This document shows, piece after piece, positions 1-8,271 of a DNA stretch of 64,000 nucleotides (positions within the stretch are counted from its first letter, which is position 1; each line of letters begins with the position of its first letter). The DNA comes from Methylobacter sp. (GTDB taxonomy: Bacteria > Pseudomonadota > Gammaproteobacteria > Methylococcales > Methylomonadaceae). The notes below the pieces were generated by a model. The model ran no database searches and was not told the DNA's origin. It saw nothing but the letters and a program-made list of their open reading frames with translations. The stretch covers positions 36,990 through 100,989 of the forward strand of contig NZ_SCTW01000143.1 of the NCBI RefSeq assembly GCF_004322395.1, read 5' to 3'. The translations under genes and the position numbers were made by a program.

Positions 1-385
1 TCTAATAGGCGTTCGGAGCTATGAAGACGAAGAATACGATCTATTAAAACAAGCAGCGGTAGAAATCGTTTTTGCCAGCCAAATTAATAAGCTTGCCCAA
101 GTGTTAATTAAAGCCATCGATAAGCTCAGTCTGTCTTGCCGAGCTATTGGCATCAGCATTGATTTGGATTTTATAGATCCTGAAGACGCTCCCGGTGTAG
201 AAACTCCTGCTCCTGGCGGCATTAAAGCCGAACAACTGATCGAAGCGCTTTCACTGATTAATCGGCACCCGAAAATCTGCGGCCTGGAAATCAGCGAGTT
301 TAATCCGGAAAAAGATTCTAAGAATAAAACTTTGTACTTAATGAAAGATATTATCGAGGCGTTCTATGGAGAAACGTTACAGTAA
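1..385 (+). CDS. Arginase family protein, C-terminal part (gene enters from the left edge)
   Basis: Codons run in frame from base 2 to a TAA at 383-385; the 5' end lies outside the window. The visible 127 residues carry the arginase/ureohydrolase signature SIDLDFIDPEDAPGVETP, in which the Asp residues of the DxD motif bind the binuclear manganese centre, followed by the usual PGG turn and a C-terminal helix. Arginase hydrolyses arginine to ornithine and urea in the cytoplasm. An ornithine cyclodeaminase homologue lies 0.5 kb downstream, so an arginine to ornithine to proline route is plausible. The 3' end overlaps the convergent phhB stop by nine bases. Agmatinase or formimidoylglutamase cannot be fully excluded because the N-terminal half is missing. 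Confidence 0.85.
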   Translation, partial: LIGVRSYEDEEYDLLKQAAVEIVFASQINKLAQVLIKAIDKLSLSCRAIGISIDLDFIDPEDAPGVETPAPGGIKAEQLIEALSLINRHPKICGLEISEFNPEKDSKNKTLYLMKDIIEAFYGETLQ

Positions 386-712
386 ATCGTCGGTCTTGGC
401 CGCCATAATAAAATCATTAGCGTGCAGCCCTTTTATTTTGTGAGACCACCAGGTCACTGTTACTTTGCCCCATTCCGTTAAAATTGACGGATGGTGGTTT
501 TCTTGCTTGCAAAGTTCACCAATTTTGTTGGTAAACGATAAGGCATCTTCAAAATTATTAAATTTGAAGTTTTTTTGTAAGCGCTTGACGCCGTCTATTT
601 CAACAAGCTCCCAGCCCTGTAATTGCTGCATAAATTCGTCTATTTCCTCCTGAGTAGCCAATGGTGCGCCAACTCTGCATACTTCACATGTTTTACTAGC
701 TAGGTCAGCCAT
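377..712 (-). CDS. phhB: Pterin-4a-carbinolamine dehydratase
   Basis: The 111-residue product has the family's compact length and its core motif ENHHP, followed by the WWSH segment typical of 4a-hydroxytetrahydrobiopterin dehydratases. The enzyme dehydrates 4a-hydroxy-tetrahydropterins, recycling the pterin cofactor after aromatic amino acid hydroxylation; in bacteria without such hydroxylases it may act in other pterin metabolism. The frame stays open to 796, but the ATG at 712 has a GGAGA ribosome-binding site eight bases upstream and starts where family members start, so the shorter form is chosen. No phenylalanine hydroxylase gene is nearby. Confidence 0.9.
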   Translation of the reverse strand: MADLASKTCEVCRVGAPLATQEEIDEFMQQLQGWELVEIDGVKRLQKNFKFNNFEDALSFTNKIGELCKQENHHPSILTEWGKVTVTWWSHKIKGLHANDFIMAAKTDDLL

Positions 713-867
713 AGATATTCTCCATTTAAGTTCTAAATCTACCGAATGCGGTTTTTTGAGTGTGTGCAGATTAGAGAAATCAATATCTTGAATCAATAGG
801 TAGTGTCACCAAGCAGAGAGGGATTATTACATTTGCTGAACTTTGCGAGTTAAATCCAGGCAATATT

Positions 868-1881
868 TTAAGAGCTCAACAAGCCAAACAAATCTTTAGG
901 ATCGTTAAGTTCAGGTATTAAAGCCGACTCTGTTCCCAATCGATGTTGTTTCGCCAGTTCATAAACAACCCGAAGTATTGAATAATCTTCCAAAGCAAAG
1001 CCGACTGAATCGAAGAGCGTAATCTCGCGGTCATCCTGCCTTCCAGGCTTATTGTTACAGACCAGCTCCCATAATTCGGCATAGATAAGATCGGCTCCAC
1101 ATTGCTGAACCTCCCCTTCTACCAGACTTTGCGGTTTAAATTCGACCACCACCTTAACCTGGTTCAGGAACTCGACAGATAGTTCAGTTTTTCCTGGGCT
1201 GTCGCCACCTATCGCATGAATATATGTCCCAGGTGAAATATCCTCAATTTCAAACAAAGACTGCCGTTTTTTAGCAGCAGTGGCTGTTATCACAATATCG
1301 GCATCACGCACGGCATCTATGATATTGCTGCAAGGAATTAACCTGAACTTTTGCCCTGCCAGATTTCGTGAGAACTTGACCATAGCCTGCGGATCGGTAT
1401 CGAAAAAGCGGACTTCTTCCAATTGAAAAAAAGCGGCGAATGCCAATACCTGAAATTCCGCCTGCGCTCCGGTTCCAATAATGGCTAACGATTTTGCATC
1501 TTCACGGGCGAGATATTTTGCAGCCAAAACGCCGGTTGCCGCTGTCCTGAATGCGGTTAACAAGGTCATTTCAGTGATCATTAGCGGATAGCCGTTGTCG
1601 ACATCGCTTAACAGGCCTAAAGCGACAACGGTAAGTTTGCCTTTAAGCGGATTACCGGGATAGCCGTTAACATATTTAAATGTATATAGCTGCTGGTCTG
1701 CGCAGGGCATCAATTCAATGACGCCGTCAGGAAAATACATGCCATAACGTGGGGCTAAAATAAACTTGTTCCATCGGCCGAAATCTTGCTCTAACGCGCT
1801 GATAATCTGCTTGAAAAAGTTCTTCAAACCAATGATCTGTATCAGCTTCCGGACGTCAGTAACGCTAAGGATTTTGATCAT
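868..1881 (-). CDS. Ornithine cyclodeaminase / mu-crystallin family protein
   Basis: A 337-residue protein of normal family length. A Rossmann motif IIGTGAQAEFQ lies near residue 134 and binds NAD; upstream is the ELMPC-type substrate segment and the conserved TAFRTAATGVLAAK stretch. Ornithine cyclodeaminase turns ornithine into proline and ammonia with a tightly bound NAD. Related family members act on alanine, lysine or other imino acids, so the exact substrate is inferred from the arginase gene close by on the other strand. ATG at 1881 is used; the ribosome-binding site is weak. A long perfect palindrome (1936-2002) separates it from the next gene upstream. Confidence 0.8.
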   Translation of the reverse strand: MIKILSVTDVRKLIQIIGLKNFFKQIISALEQDFGRWNKFILAPRYGMYFPDGVIELMPCADQQLYTFKYVNGYPGNPLKGKLTVVALGLLSDVDNGYPLMITEMTLLTAFRTAATGVLAAKYLAREDAKSLAIIGTGAQAEFQVLAFAAFFQLEEVRFFDTDPQAMVKFSRNLAGQKFRLIPCSNIIDAVRDADIVITATAAKKRQSLFEIEDISPGTYIHAIGGDSPGKTELSVEFLNQVKVVVEFKPQSLVEGEVQQCGADLIYAELWELVCNNKPGRQDDREITLFDSVGFALEDYSILRVVYELAKQHRLGTESALIPELNDPKDLFGLLSS

Positions 1882-1935
1882 TTGCCCATTGCCTGCAATC
1901 GGTTAAAAAAATCATTACGAACTGATATTAAGCAC

Positions 1936-2002
1936 TGTCCACGAAAAGCACAAAAGACACGAAAGTTATTATATTTCGTGTCTTTTGTGCTTTTCGTGGA
2001 CA
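1936..2002. repeat. Perfect 29-bp inverted repeat, CACGAAAA family
   Basis: Arms 1936-1964 and 1974-2002 are exact reverse complements around a 9-base loop. The arms are built of repeated CACGAAAA-type words. Related copies occur at 14059-14102 and 38799-38958, and a half copy at about 63340-63370. It sits between two minus-strand genes and could form a very stable RNA hairpin, but no U-run follows it, so it is not a standard terminator. Confidence 0.9.
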
Positions 2003-2024
2003 ATATTTTTTATTATACGTAACG

Positions 2025-2726
2025 TCAGTATTTAACAGCACGCTCAAAATCAGCCAGCCAATCTTTAAAATCGCAGACATAGTTATAGCCGCAGACGGTT
2101 TCTAAAGGGCTTCGGTTAACAATGGTCAATATCCGTTCGGCCTTTTGTAGAGTTTCGGCTTTCGGGCCGTATGGGTTTAAGCGCATTTTCGGGCCGGGCG
2201 GAAATGCGTAATCGCAGATAAACAATACGTCCCGATAAATATAAAGCGTATAGCCCGGCGTATGACCACCTATGTGATACGCCGCCAACCCGTCAATCAC
2301 AAAGTCATCGGTAAAACGTTCATCGACCGGAAATGATTTGATTAAGGGATTTTCTGCGTCTAAAGCGTGCAGATAGACTTTTGCATGCCAGAGCTCGCGG
2401 TATTGATTGGATGCGCCCATAAAATGCGGGTGCGTAAAAAATATTTTACCCACAGGTTCCAGAGTGCGGTTAAATGCCGAAGGACAGTCAACCCAGACAG
2501 CCCCATTTTCCGTTTCAATCCGATAGGCCGCATGTTCCAGTCCCAGTTTCGGCACTGAAACCAATTGGGTAACACTGTCATTAATATAAGTGCCTGTGAC
2601 GCGATAGGTTTTTTCGGCCTCTTCCCAGCTGAGAAATTTATCGCGATCGGCTCCGCAAAAGGGGCAGACATCAGGAGCATCGCCGACCATGTTATAGCCG
2701 CAGGTTGTACAGACCCATTGTTCCAT
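2025..2726 (-). CDS. Rubredoxin-like zinc ribbon fused to a metallo-beta-lactamase-fold domain
   Basis: Residues 6-24 form a rubredoxin-type knuckle pair (CTTCG and CPFCG), which would bind iron or zinc. Residues about 45-230 look like a metallo-beta-lactamase fold: THPH at 98-101, GGHTPG at 153-158 and an Asp at 172. The classical HxHxDH motif is incomplete: H99 and H101 are present but the next two positions are Met-Gly instead of Asp-His, so one metal site may be lost. The domain order is opposite to flavorubredoxins. ATG at 2726 has a strong AAGGGGG site. It lies 24 bases behind the RibD-like gene and is probably cotranscribed with it. Function unknown; redox or hydrolase role is inference. 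Confidence 0.7.
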   Translation of the reverse strand: MEQWVCTTCGYNMVGDAPDVCPFCGADRDKFLSWEEAEKTYRVTGTYINDSVTQLVSVPKLGLEHAAYRIETENGAVWVDCPSAFNRTLEPVGKIFFTHPHFMGASNQYRELWHAKVYLHALDAENPLIKSFPVDERFTDDFVIDGLAAYHIGGHTPGYTLYIYRDVLFICDYAFPPGPKMRLNPYGPKAETLQKAERILTIVNRSPLETVCGYNYVCDFKDWLADFERAVKY

Positions 2727-2750
2727 TTACGCCCCCTTTTAAAATCAAAT

Positions 2751-3605
2751 TTAAATTGTCGCCCCAAGTTCTGCGTTATTAGGTCGCCCCAAGCCGAATT
2801 GCATGAAAAACTGACCGGATCCGGGCGGCGAGTCTTGTTCGTAATACTGCGCTTCAAGTATCAGGTTGCCTTCCGGCCCAAGCGTTGACCCGGTCAGTAA
2901 TGTACGAAAATCTTTACCGCCTATTAACTGATGGGTAATGGTAAGGTATAACCTTGATAACTGTTTTTCCCTGATTACAGTGTCCAGCATTTGCGGTCCG
3001 GCAACAAGATAAATAGATTTGTAACCCAATCCGCTTAATTGATGAATCAAAGGCGCGCCGTGAACCGTGTGGTCTTCGCCTGTAAAAAGCATCGGATAGC
3101 CTAAGTCTTGCCAGTAACGAATACGGTTTGGATCGGCATTTTTTCCTGTCGCGATATAAACGGTTTGCGCATGTTTATGCAGGCTGTTGTGGATCGGAAA
3201 ATCCAGGCTGGCGCTAGCGATGATCACTGCGGGCTGAGCTTGTAGGCCATTGTTCCGACGCCATTCAGCAAGGTGTTTGTCCTTAACCTGCAATATATTG
3301 CCCAGACGTCCTTCACCCAATGCCCGCATATAGCCGCCATGGGTAATAATGCAATCTGCTTGTGCATGCAGTTCCATGAACAGGCCAAAGTCGGAATCTG
3401 TTGTTATATGTTTGGGAATATAGGTGCGCTGGGCGCTATCTTCTAACGCAATACGCCCATCCAGGCTGGACAGGAAATTGGCGTATACACAAGGCGACCC
3501 GGTTGTGCCCTGTTTATGTAAATCATGATCAAGATATAAATCTTGAAGGGGAACTTCTTTGCAAGGATGAGGATAAAATCGTAATAGATTCTTATGTATA
3601 GACAT
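2751..3605 (-). CDS. RibD C-terminal-type (dihydrofolate reductase-like) reductase
   Basis: The 284-residue product shows the RibD_C/DHFR-like pattern: YANFLSSLDGRIA near the N-terminus, an SDFG segment, a Gly-rich GGYM loop, and the late VAGPQML motif of the NADPH-binding fold. Family members reduce pyrimidine intermediates of riboflavin synthesis or pterins; the deaminase half of RibD is absent. In an H4MPT-using methylotroph a role in pterin reduction is possible but unproven. The frame begins with GTG at 3614; the ATG at 3605 has GGAG eight bases upstream and is preferred. Likely first gene of an operon with the rubredoxin/MBL gene. Confidence 0.7.
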   Translation of the reverse strand: MSIHKNLLRFYPHPCKEVPLQDLYLDHDLHKQGTTGSPCVYANFLSSLDGRIALEDSAQRTYIPKHITTDSDFGLFMELHAQADCIITHGGYMRALGEGRLGNILQVKDKHLAEWRRNNGLQAQPAVIIASASLDFPIHNSLHKHAQTVYIATGKNADPNRIRYWQDLGYPMLFTGEDHTVHGAPLIHQLSGLGYKSIYLVAGPQMLDTVIREKQLSRLYLTITHQLIGGKDFRTLLTGSTLGPEGNLILEAQYYEQDSPPGSGQFFMQFGLGRPNNAELGATI

Positions 3606-3686
3606 ATCAATCACTCCGATAATTATCAGAAAACCCTGCCGCTTATGATGCAGCTGGATTTCATCTCATTAAAGTAATTAGCGGCT

Positions 3687-3719
3687 TTAAAAAAGAGGCG
3701 GGATAATCCCGCCTCTTTT
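3687..3719 (-). terminator. Rho-independent terminator after smbP
   Basis: A hairpin with arms AAAGAGGCGGGAT / ATCCCGCCTCTTT (3692-3718) lies 19 bases past the smbP stop; read on the minus strand it is followed by a run of U residues. Confidence 0.85.
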
Positions 3720-3737
3720 CTTCAAACCTTATCGATA

Positions 3738-4073
3738 TTATTTACTGCTGGCTTTAATGTGTTCTACAGCTGCTTCAGCATGTGCAGTAGCCTGGCCTAC
3801 ATGCCCCATTGTGCCGTGATCAATGGCTTCTTGCAGCTCTTTAGCACCAGCGTCTAAATGATTTTTTGACACGCCCTTAGCAGCTATGGAAGCAGCCAGG
3901 GTATCTTCCAATGCTGCTTTTGCATGTTCAACCAAGACTGGAGTATGTCCGGCTTTACCATGAGTTACCGCTGCGTTGGCATGTTCTAACGCGCTTTTAC
4001 TATCCCCTTGAGCGAAAACAGAAGTACTCAAAAGAAGTAACAAGCTTGCACATACAAATGCTAATTTTTTCAT
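3738..4073 (-). CDS. smbP: Small metal-binding periplasmic protein, SmbP-like
   Basis: The 111-residue product starts with a clear Sec signal peptide (about residues 1-21, ending SVFAQG) and continues as a helical protein full of evenly spaced His and Ala: repeated HANAA, HGKAGH, HAKAA, HAEAAVEH. This matches SmbP of ammonia oxidisers, a periplasmic four-helix protein that binds copper and other divalent metals. In a methanotroph a role in copper handling for methane monooxygenase is attractive but inferred. ATG at 4073 has an AGGAGAG site; a terminator follows directly, so it is monocistronic. Confidence 0.85.
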   Translation of the reverse strand: MKKLAFVCASLLLLLSTSVFAQGDSKSALEHANAAVTHGKAGHTPVLVEHAKAALEDTLAASIAAKGVSKNHLDAGAKELQEAIDHGTMGHVGQATAHAEAAVEHIKASSK

Positions 4074-4400
4074 AATTCTCTCCTCATATTAATTCGATTG
4101 TTTATATTTTTATTATCGATACTATGTTTTAAAACATTGCGCCTCGACTTTTATATTTTTACCTTATGTAATTTATTTTGCAATACCCGTAAGTTCCGCA
4201 AAACTAAATCCATTATTAAATGAAACCTGATATTTCAATAAATACAATCTCTTATAATCTGAAAACATTCATACAAATCGGTTTATGAGTGTAATGAGAG
4301 ATGATTTTCGTTAATTTCTGCGCTGTTATAACAACAGAAAACCGATTAAAACAAAATAATTGCCAATGACTTGATAAGAAAATAATATCTGAAACAACTT
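4074..4400. promoter_or_regulatory. AT-rich smbP upstream region with a 14-bp palindrome
   Basis: No gene is visible in these 327 bases between smbP and the permease. It must carry the smbP promoter. A perfect palindrome ATGTTTTAAAACAT stands at 4124-4137, about 50 bases before the smbP start, in a position suited to a repressor or activator, but I do not recognise it. Confidence 0.4.
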
Positions 4401-5501
4401 TTAATAATTTGTATTTGGTTCCTTATCGCCGATCCGTGGCCAAGCGGTCAATACTGCCTTGACGACTGTTGCTAATGGAATAGCCAAAAATACCCCCCAG
4501 AAACCCCATAACCCGCCAAAAAATAAAATAGCAATGATAATAGCGACCGCATGTAGATTAACCGCTTCGGAAAATAGTATCGGCACTAACACAACGCCAT
4601 CCAGCGCCTGAATAATTGAGTATGCAACAACAATGTACATAAACTCATCCCCGCCTAATCCCCACTGAAAAAAAGCAACGCCCAGAACCGGAAAAGTAAC
4701 CAGCGTTGCGCCGACGTAGGGAATAATCACCTGTAACCCCATCAAAACAGCCAGTAGCATCGCGTAATTTAAACCCATCGCTGCATAAGTCACATAACTG
4801 ACCGCCCAGAGAATAAAAACCTCACCAAATTTACCGCGCACATAATTACCGAGCTGTACATCGACCTCTTCCCAAACACGTACGCTCAAATGCCTGTCTT
4901 TAGGCATAAACTGCAAGAACCAAGTTATTAACATCTTTTTATCTTTTAAAAAGAAAAAGACCATCATTGGCACTAAGAATAAATAAATCATTACACTGAC
5001 AAGCCTCACAACAGAGGCTGCTGAAAACGACAACACATTTTGCCCATAGGTTAACAATTCCCTCTGTACGGCAAACATCACCTGTTGGATTTTGCTTTCT
5101 GAAACCAATTTGGGATACATTTCCGGTAAGCGCATGATTCCGGCTTGCGCTCTGTTAACTATCTCCGGAATTTGCTGAACAAGTTCGACAGCCTGTTGTG
5201 AAACCATAGGTATCAAGTAAAACAATAAAAAAACCAAACAAGCCATAAATACTGAAAATACCATATAAACCGCCGGCAAACGCGGTACCCTCTTGCTTTC
5301 AGCCATACTTATCAAACCTTCCAACAGGTATGCCAGCACGATTGACACAAAAACAGGCATTAACAAATCGGACAATGAATAAATCAGTAAAAAACTGACA
5401 ATCAGAATAATTGCCAGTGCAACAGCCTGTGAATTTGATAAAAAATACTTAAAGGAATCTTTTATAAAACCTAGACTTGCAGGTGAAACTTGAGCTGTCA
5501 T
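4401..5501 (-). CDS. AI-2E family (PerM-like) membrane permease
   Basis: A 366-residue integral membrane protein with about eight hydrophobic segments, first at residues about 28-60, and the family pattern of a large soluble loop (residues about 115-170) followed by a C-terminal membrane bundle containing PYVGATL and FFGGLWGFWG. Family members include the TqsA autoinducer exporter and sodium/proton-coupled PerM-like proteins; the substrate here is unknown. The frame extends to a TTG at 5597, but that stretch falls in a repeat hairpin, so the ATG at 5501 is used although its ribosome-binding site is weak. Downstream of ctaA on the same strand. Confidence 0.8.
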   Translation of the reverse strand: MTAQVSPASLGFIKDSFKYFLSNSQAVALAIILIVSFLLIYSLSDLLMPVFVSIVLAYLLEGLISMAESKRVPRLPAVYMVFSVFMACLVFLLFYLIPMVSQQAVELVQQIPEIVNRAQAGIMRLPEMYPKLVSESKIQQVMFAVQRELLTYGQNVLSFSAASVVRLVSVMIYLFLVPMMVFFFLKDKKMLITWFLQFMPKDRHLSVRVWEEVDVQLGNYVRGKFGEVFILWAVSYVTYAAMGLNYAMLLAVLMGLQVIIPYVGATLVTFPVLGVAFFQWGLGGDEFMYIVVAYSIIQALDGVVLVPILFSEAVNLHAVAIIIAILFFGGLWGFWGVFLAIPLATVVKAVLTAWPRIGDKEPNTNY

Positions 5502-5589
5502 TGATAACCGGGAAATTTGTTTTTGTTTGCGCCATTCTACATCCAAAGAGAACCGAGCAGAAATATAAACTCTTTTATCGCACCGCAGC

Positions 5590-5617
5590 CTCGGCAATAG
5601 CTCCTGTCATTGCCGAG
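5590..5617. repeat. Short hairpin of the GCTCCTGC repeat family
   Basis: CTCGGCAAT and ATTGCCGAG form a 9-bp stem around AGCTCCTGTC. The same words (CGGCAAT, GCTCCTGC, CATTGC) recur at about 14101-14170, 24830-24850 and, reversed, at 43345-43370. Confidence 0.6.
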
Positions 5618-5625
5618 ATACGGCA

Positions 5626-6654
5626 TCAAAGATTGTTAGAGGTAGAATCAGGCCTGGAGCCGTGATCGACAGCGATGCATGAATCAGCATGTGCCGAGGC
5701 ATAATTCAAGCAACAGTAAAGAAAAAACTGTACACCAAAAATGAGATTAGCCATCAATAAGTGAATCGGCTGAGCAACCGGGGGCATACCTAATCTATCG
5801 AGGCTAATGCCTGCAATGATGGCTGTGACAACCAGAATAGCCAAGGATAAAGCGATACGCCGTAACGGGCTTTTTCTATCCACAGACCGGACAATCTTCC
5901 AGGCCAGCCATAGGTTAGTGAATAAAATAACCGATGAGAACGATCTGTGTATGTAAAAGATGACCGGAAAATCGTCACGCCAGTATTGGCGTTCGATATA
6001 AGCGTGATTATGAGAAATAAAATCTACCGCTTCCCTAACTTGAGTCCCCATAGCCACTTGCAACAAGGTCATGATCATTGCCGCGATTAACACGGTTTTA
6101 AATTTGTCCGGCAGCGCTTGAATATCAATCCGGGCAATGACGTCTCGTTGCGAACGGGCAATGGTATATATAAGTAATGCGACTATAAATAAGGCCAGCA
6201 ACATGTGTAGGGTAATCATTAATGGCTTGAGATTGCTTGCTACCACGGTCGAGCCTAACCATCCTTGAAAGCCGACCAGAAAAAACACGCTGACCGCTAG
6301 ATAAAAAATGCTTTTGTCGGTTTTAAGATAGATGCGCGATGACCAGGCTGTCAAAAAAATCAGGAAACCAATCGTCACTCCGACCAAGCGGTTGGTATAC
6401 TCGGTCCAGGTTTTTACCGGGTTAAACTGGGTATTTTCATAACCGCGTTCTGCATAAATCTGATGGTAATTAGCGGGTAACTGAGATTCATCAGTAGGCG
6501 GCACCCATTGCCCAAAGCAAGTCGGCCAGTCGGGGCAACCCATGCCTGCCCCCGAAGCTCTTACTATCCCACCTACTAAAATGACAAAATAAACGGCGAA
6601 AATGGTTATGATGCCTAATCGGCGAAAATTCAGAGCTGCTTGTGGATTAATCAT
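5626..6654 (-). CDS. ctaA: Heme A synthase
   Basis: A 342-residue membrane protein with the signature GGIVRASGAGMGCPDWPTCF near residues 28-47 and eight hydrophobic segments. It oxidises the C8 methyl of heme O to a formyl group, making heme A for aa3-type cytochrome oxidase. Later heme-ligand histidines are visible (ITLH, YIHRSF, QPIHLL). The first motif, usually ExxH, reads EYTN at residues 85-88, so the first histidine is replaced by Asn. A GTG lies eight codons upstream, but ATG 6654 fits family starts. No cox genes are in the window. Confidence 0.88.
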   Translation of the reverse strand: MINPQAALNFRRLGIITIFAVYFVILVGGIVRASGAGMGCPDWPTCFGQWVPPTDESQLPANYHQIYAERGYENTQFNPVKTWTEYTNRLVGVTIGFLIFLTAWSSRIYLKTDKSIFYLAVSVFFLVGFQGWLGSTVVASNLKPLMITLHMLLALFIVALLIYTIARSQRDVIARIDIQALPDKFKTVLIAAMIMTLLQVAMGTQVREAVDFISHNHAYIERQYWRDDFPVIFYIHRSFSSVILFTNLWLAWKIVRSVDRKSPLRRIALSLAILVVTAIIAGISLDRLGMPPVAQPIHLLMANLIFGVQFFLYCCLNYASAHADSCIAVDHGSRPDSTSNNL

Positions 6655-6715
6655 ATAGTTAACGTTTTGAGAGAGCACGCTTCGGACAACTTCACCCGAA
6701 ATGTCTAAAAATAAA

Positions 6716-7690
6716 TTACACTGTTGATAAGGTGATTTTATCTTGGTTATGATTTTTTAGTCTAAGACTATAAGAATTTGTATCGGAAACTTGCAGAACA
6801 ATAAGCATCTTGCAACTTTTTTTCCTGCTTTGGGCACACAGCACTTTACCTACACTTTGTTCAACGCCATCGCTGTTGTCAATAATGGCGGAATTAGGCT
6901 CAGGAGGCGTTATGTCGCCTCCCTCGGCAAGAAACATTTCCCTTTTTGCCTTACCCAGATAATGAGTCCGGGCAACAATTTCCTGACCGGTATAGCAACC
7001 CTTGTTGAAACTGATTCCGCCCAACTTATCCAAATTGAGCATTTGCGGAATAAACTCTTCCGACGTTTCCGCACTCAGCCAGGGAATTCCTGAGATTATA
7101 TCGAGATAGCGCCATTGCGCCGAATCATCCGGCTGGAAGCCTTGATTAACCTGTTTTGTCCAAATGGACTGAGCGTTATCAACCTCGGCAATAATCAGAC
7201 AGCGATCCTGGAAATTAACAACGATATTTTCCTGTCGGCTCGTTGCAAAATCAAGTGCTCCATCGGTTTGCGATATGCCGTAAGATAATCCGATTAAACA
7301 CAGCTCATCCGAACTGTCCGTTAAAATCACGTCTGACCGTAACACGTACATCTGTAATCTTTTTTTAACTGATGCCAATAATTCGTTGGGCAAAATCATT
7401 AAAAAAGCATCGACACTTTTTACCAGTAAAAAAGTTGTAATCGCCCTGCCCTTGGGATTGCATATTGTGCCCAGACTGCTTTTTATATCGGTAATGTCGT
7501 TAATATTGCAGGTGATTTGTCCCTGTAAAAATTTTGCTGCGTCTTTTCCGGCAACCGACAGAACACCAAGATGTGTAACTGGATAAATACGCTGATTGCC
7601 TTCATGCTCAGGCGATGGAAAAACAATCTCGGCATCATTTTCAAATATGGCGTGTTCAGAGAGCAGAAATTTTTTCCAGTTTGGGTTCAT
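6716..7690 (-). CDS. ygfZ: tRNA-modifying / Fe-S repair protein YgfZ
   Basis: The 324-residue product is a GcvT-related folate-binding protein. The diagnostic KGCYTGQE motif, with the reactive Cys, is near residue 231, and the N-terminal LQGQITCNIND segment is typical. YgfZ supports assembly or repair of some Fe-S enzymes such as MiaB using tetrahydrofolate. ATG at 7690 fits the family start. It is divergent from ygfX, the arrangement seen around ygfZ in enterobacteria, which supports both calls. Confidence 0.9.
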   Translation of the reverse strand: MNPNWKKFLLSEHAIFENDAEIVFPSPEHEGNQRIYPVTHLGVLSVAGKDAAKFLQGQITCNINDITDIKSSLGTICNPKGRAITTFLLVKSVDAFLMILPNELLASVKKRLQMYVLRSDVILTDSSDELCLIGLSYGISQTDGALDFATSRQENIVVNFQDRCLIIAEVDNAQSIWTKQVNQGFQPDDSAQWRYLDIISGIPWLSAETSEEFIPQMLNLDKLGGISFNKGCYTGQEIVARTHYLGKAKREMFLAEGGDITPPEPNSAIIDNSDGVEQSVGKVLCAQSRKKSCKMLIVLQVSDTNSYSLRLKNHNQDKITLSTV

Positions 7691-7839
7691 CAGTAAATAA
7701 AATAATGGATTTTAAAGTGCGCTGATTATATCGTTGTTTGAACAAAGATAAAAAACCTGACCGATTCATTTGCGTTGCATTCGTATTGTCTTGAAATACA
7801 CGTATTATCAACAGGAAATAAAATTAAGGAATACCTGGT

Positions 7840-8259
7840 TTGCCAAACAAACACGAACCCTTACTGCTGATAGAACTTAAACCATCCAAGCGATTAAAGC
7901 GGTTTCTTGTTTTTGCATATTTGCTGGGATTAGGGGCAAGCATTGCTAATTCATTGCCGATCGCCGTCCAATTAGCTTTTTTGATCGGGATTTGTCTGCA
8001 TTTTTGGCTTACTCTTAAATGCTTGGAAAATCAGCAATACACCATTAAGCATACTGAAGCAGTGGGATGGGAAGTATCCGAGGGCAATAACCTTGAACCA
8101 ATTGAAATTCTGGATTCAACAGTCATCACTATATTCGCGATATTTTTACATTTTAAAAAAGGTGTACGTAGAAAGTCCCTACTTATAGTAAACGATGCTT
8201 TAACTGAAGATGATTATCGGCGCCTTATCGTTAGGCTAAAAACTGCCGATAAAACATAA
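7840..8259 (+). CDS. ygfX: YgfX (CptA-like) inner membrane protein
   Basis: A 139-residue protein with two close transmembrane segments (about residues 21-60) followed by a soluble tail ending in RKSLLIVNDALTEDDYRRLI, which matches the YgfX pattern of a late Asp-rich loop and RRL. YgfX sits next to sdhE and opposite ygfZ in enterobacteria and affects cell shape or flavinylation. No sdhE gene is visible here. The start is a TTG with AAGGA nine bases upstream; no better ATG exists. Confidence 0.7.
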   Translation: MPNKHEPLLLIELKPSKRLKRFLVFAYLLGLGASIANSLPIAVQLAFLIGICLHFWLTLKCLENQQYTIKHTEAVGWEVSEGNNLEPIEILDSTVITIFAIFLHFKKGVRRKSLLIVNDALTEDDYRRLIVRLKTADKT

Positions 8260-8271
8260 GCGCAAGCTCAG

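Noticed and set aside
5477..5665. Plus-strand frame opposite the permease and ctaA
   Set aside because: Shadow frame with no ribosome site and no conserved motif; the minus-strand genes explain the region.
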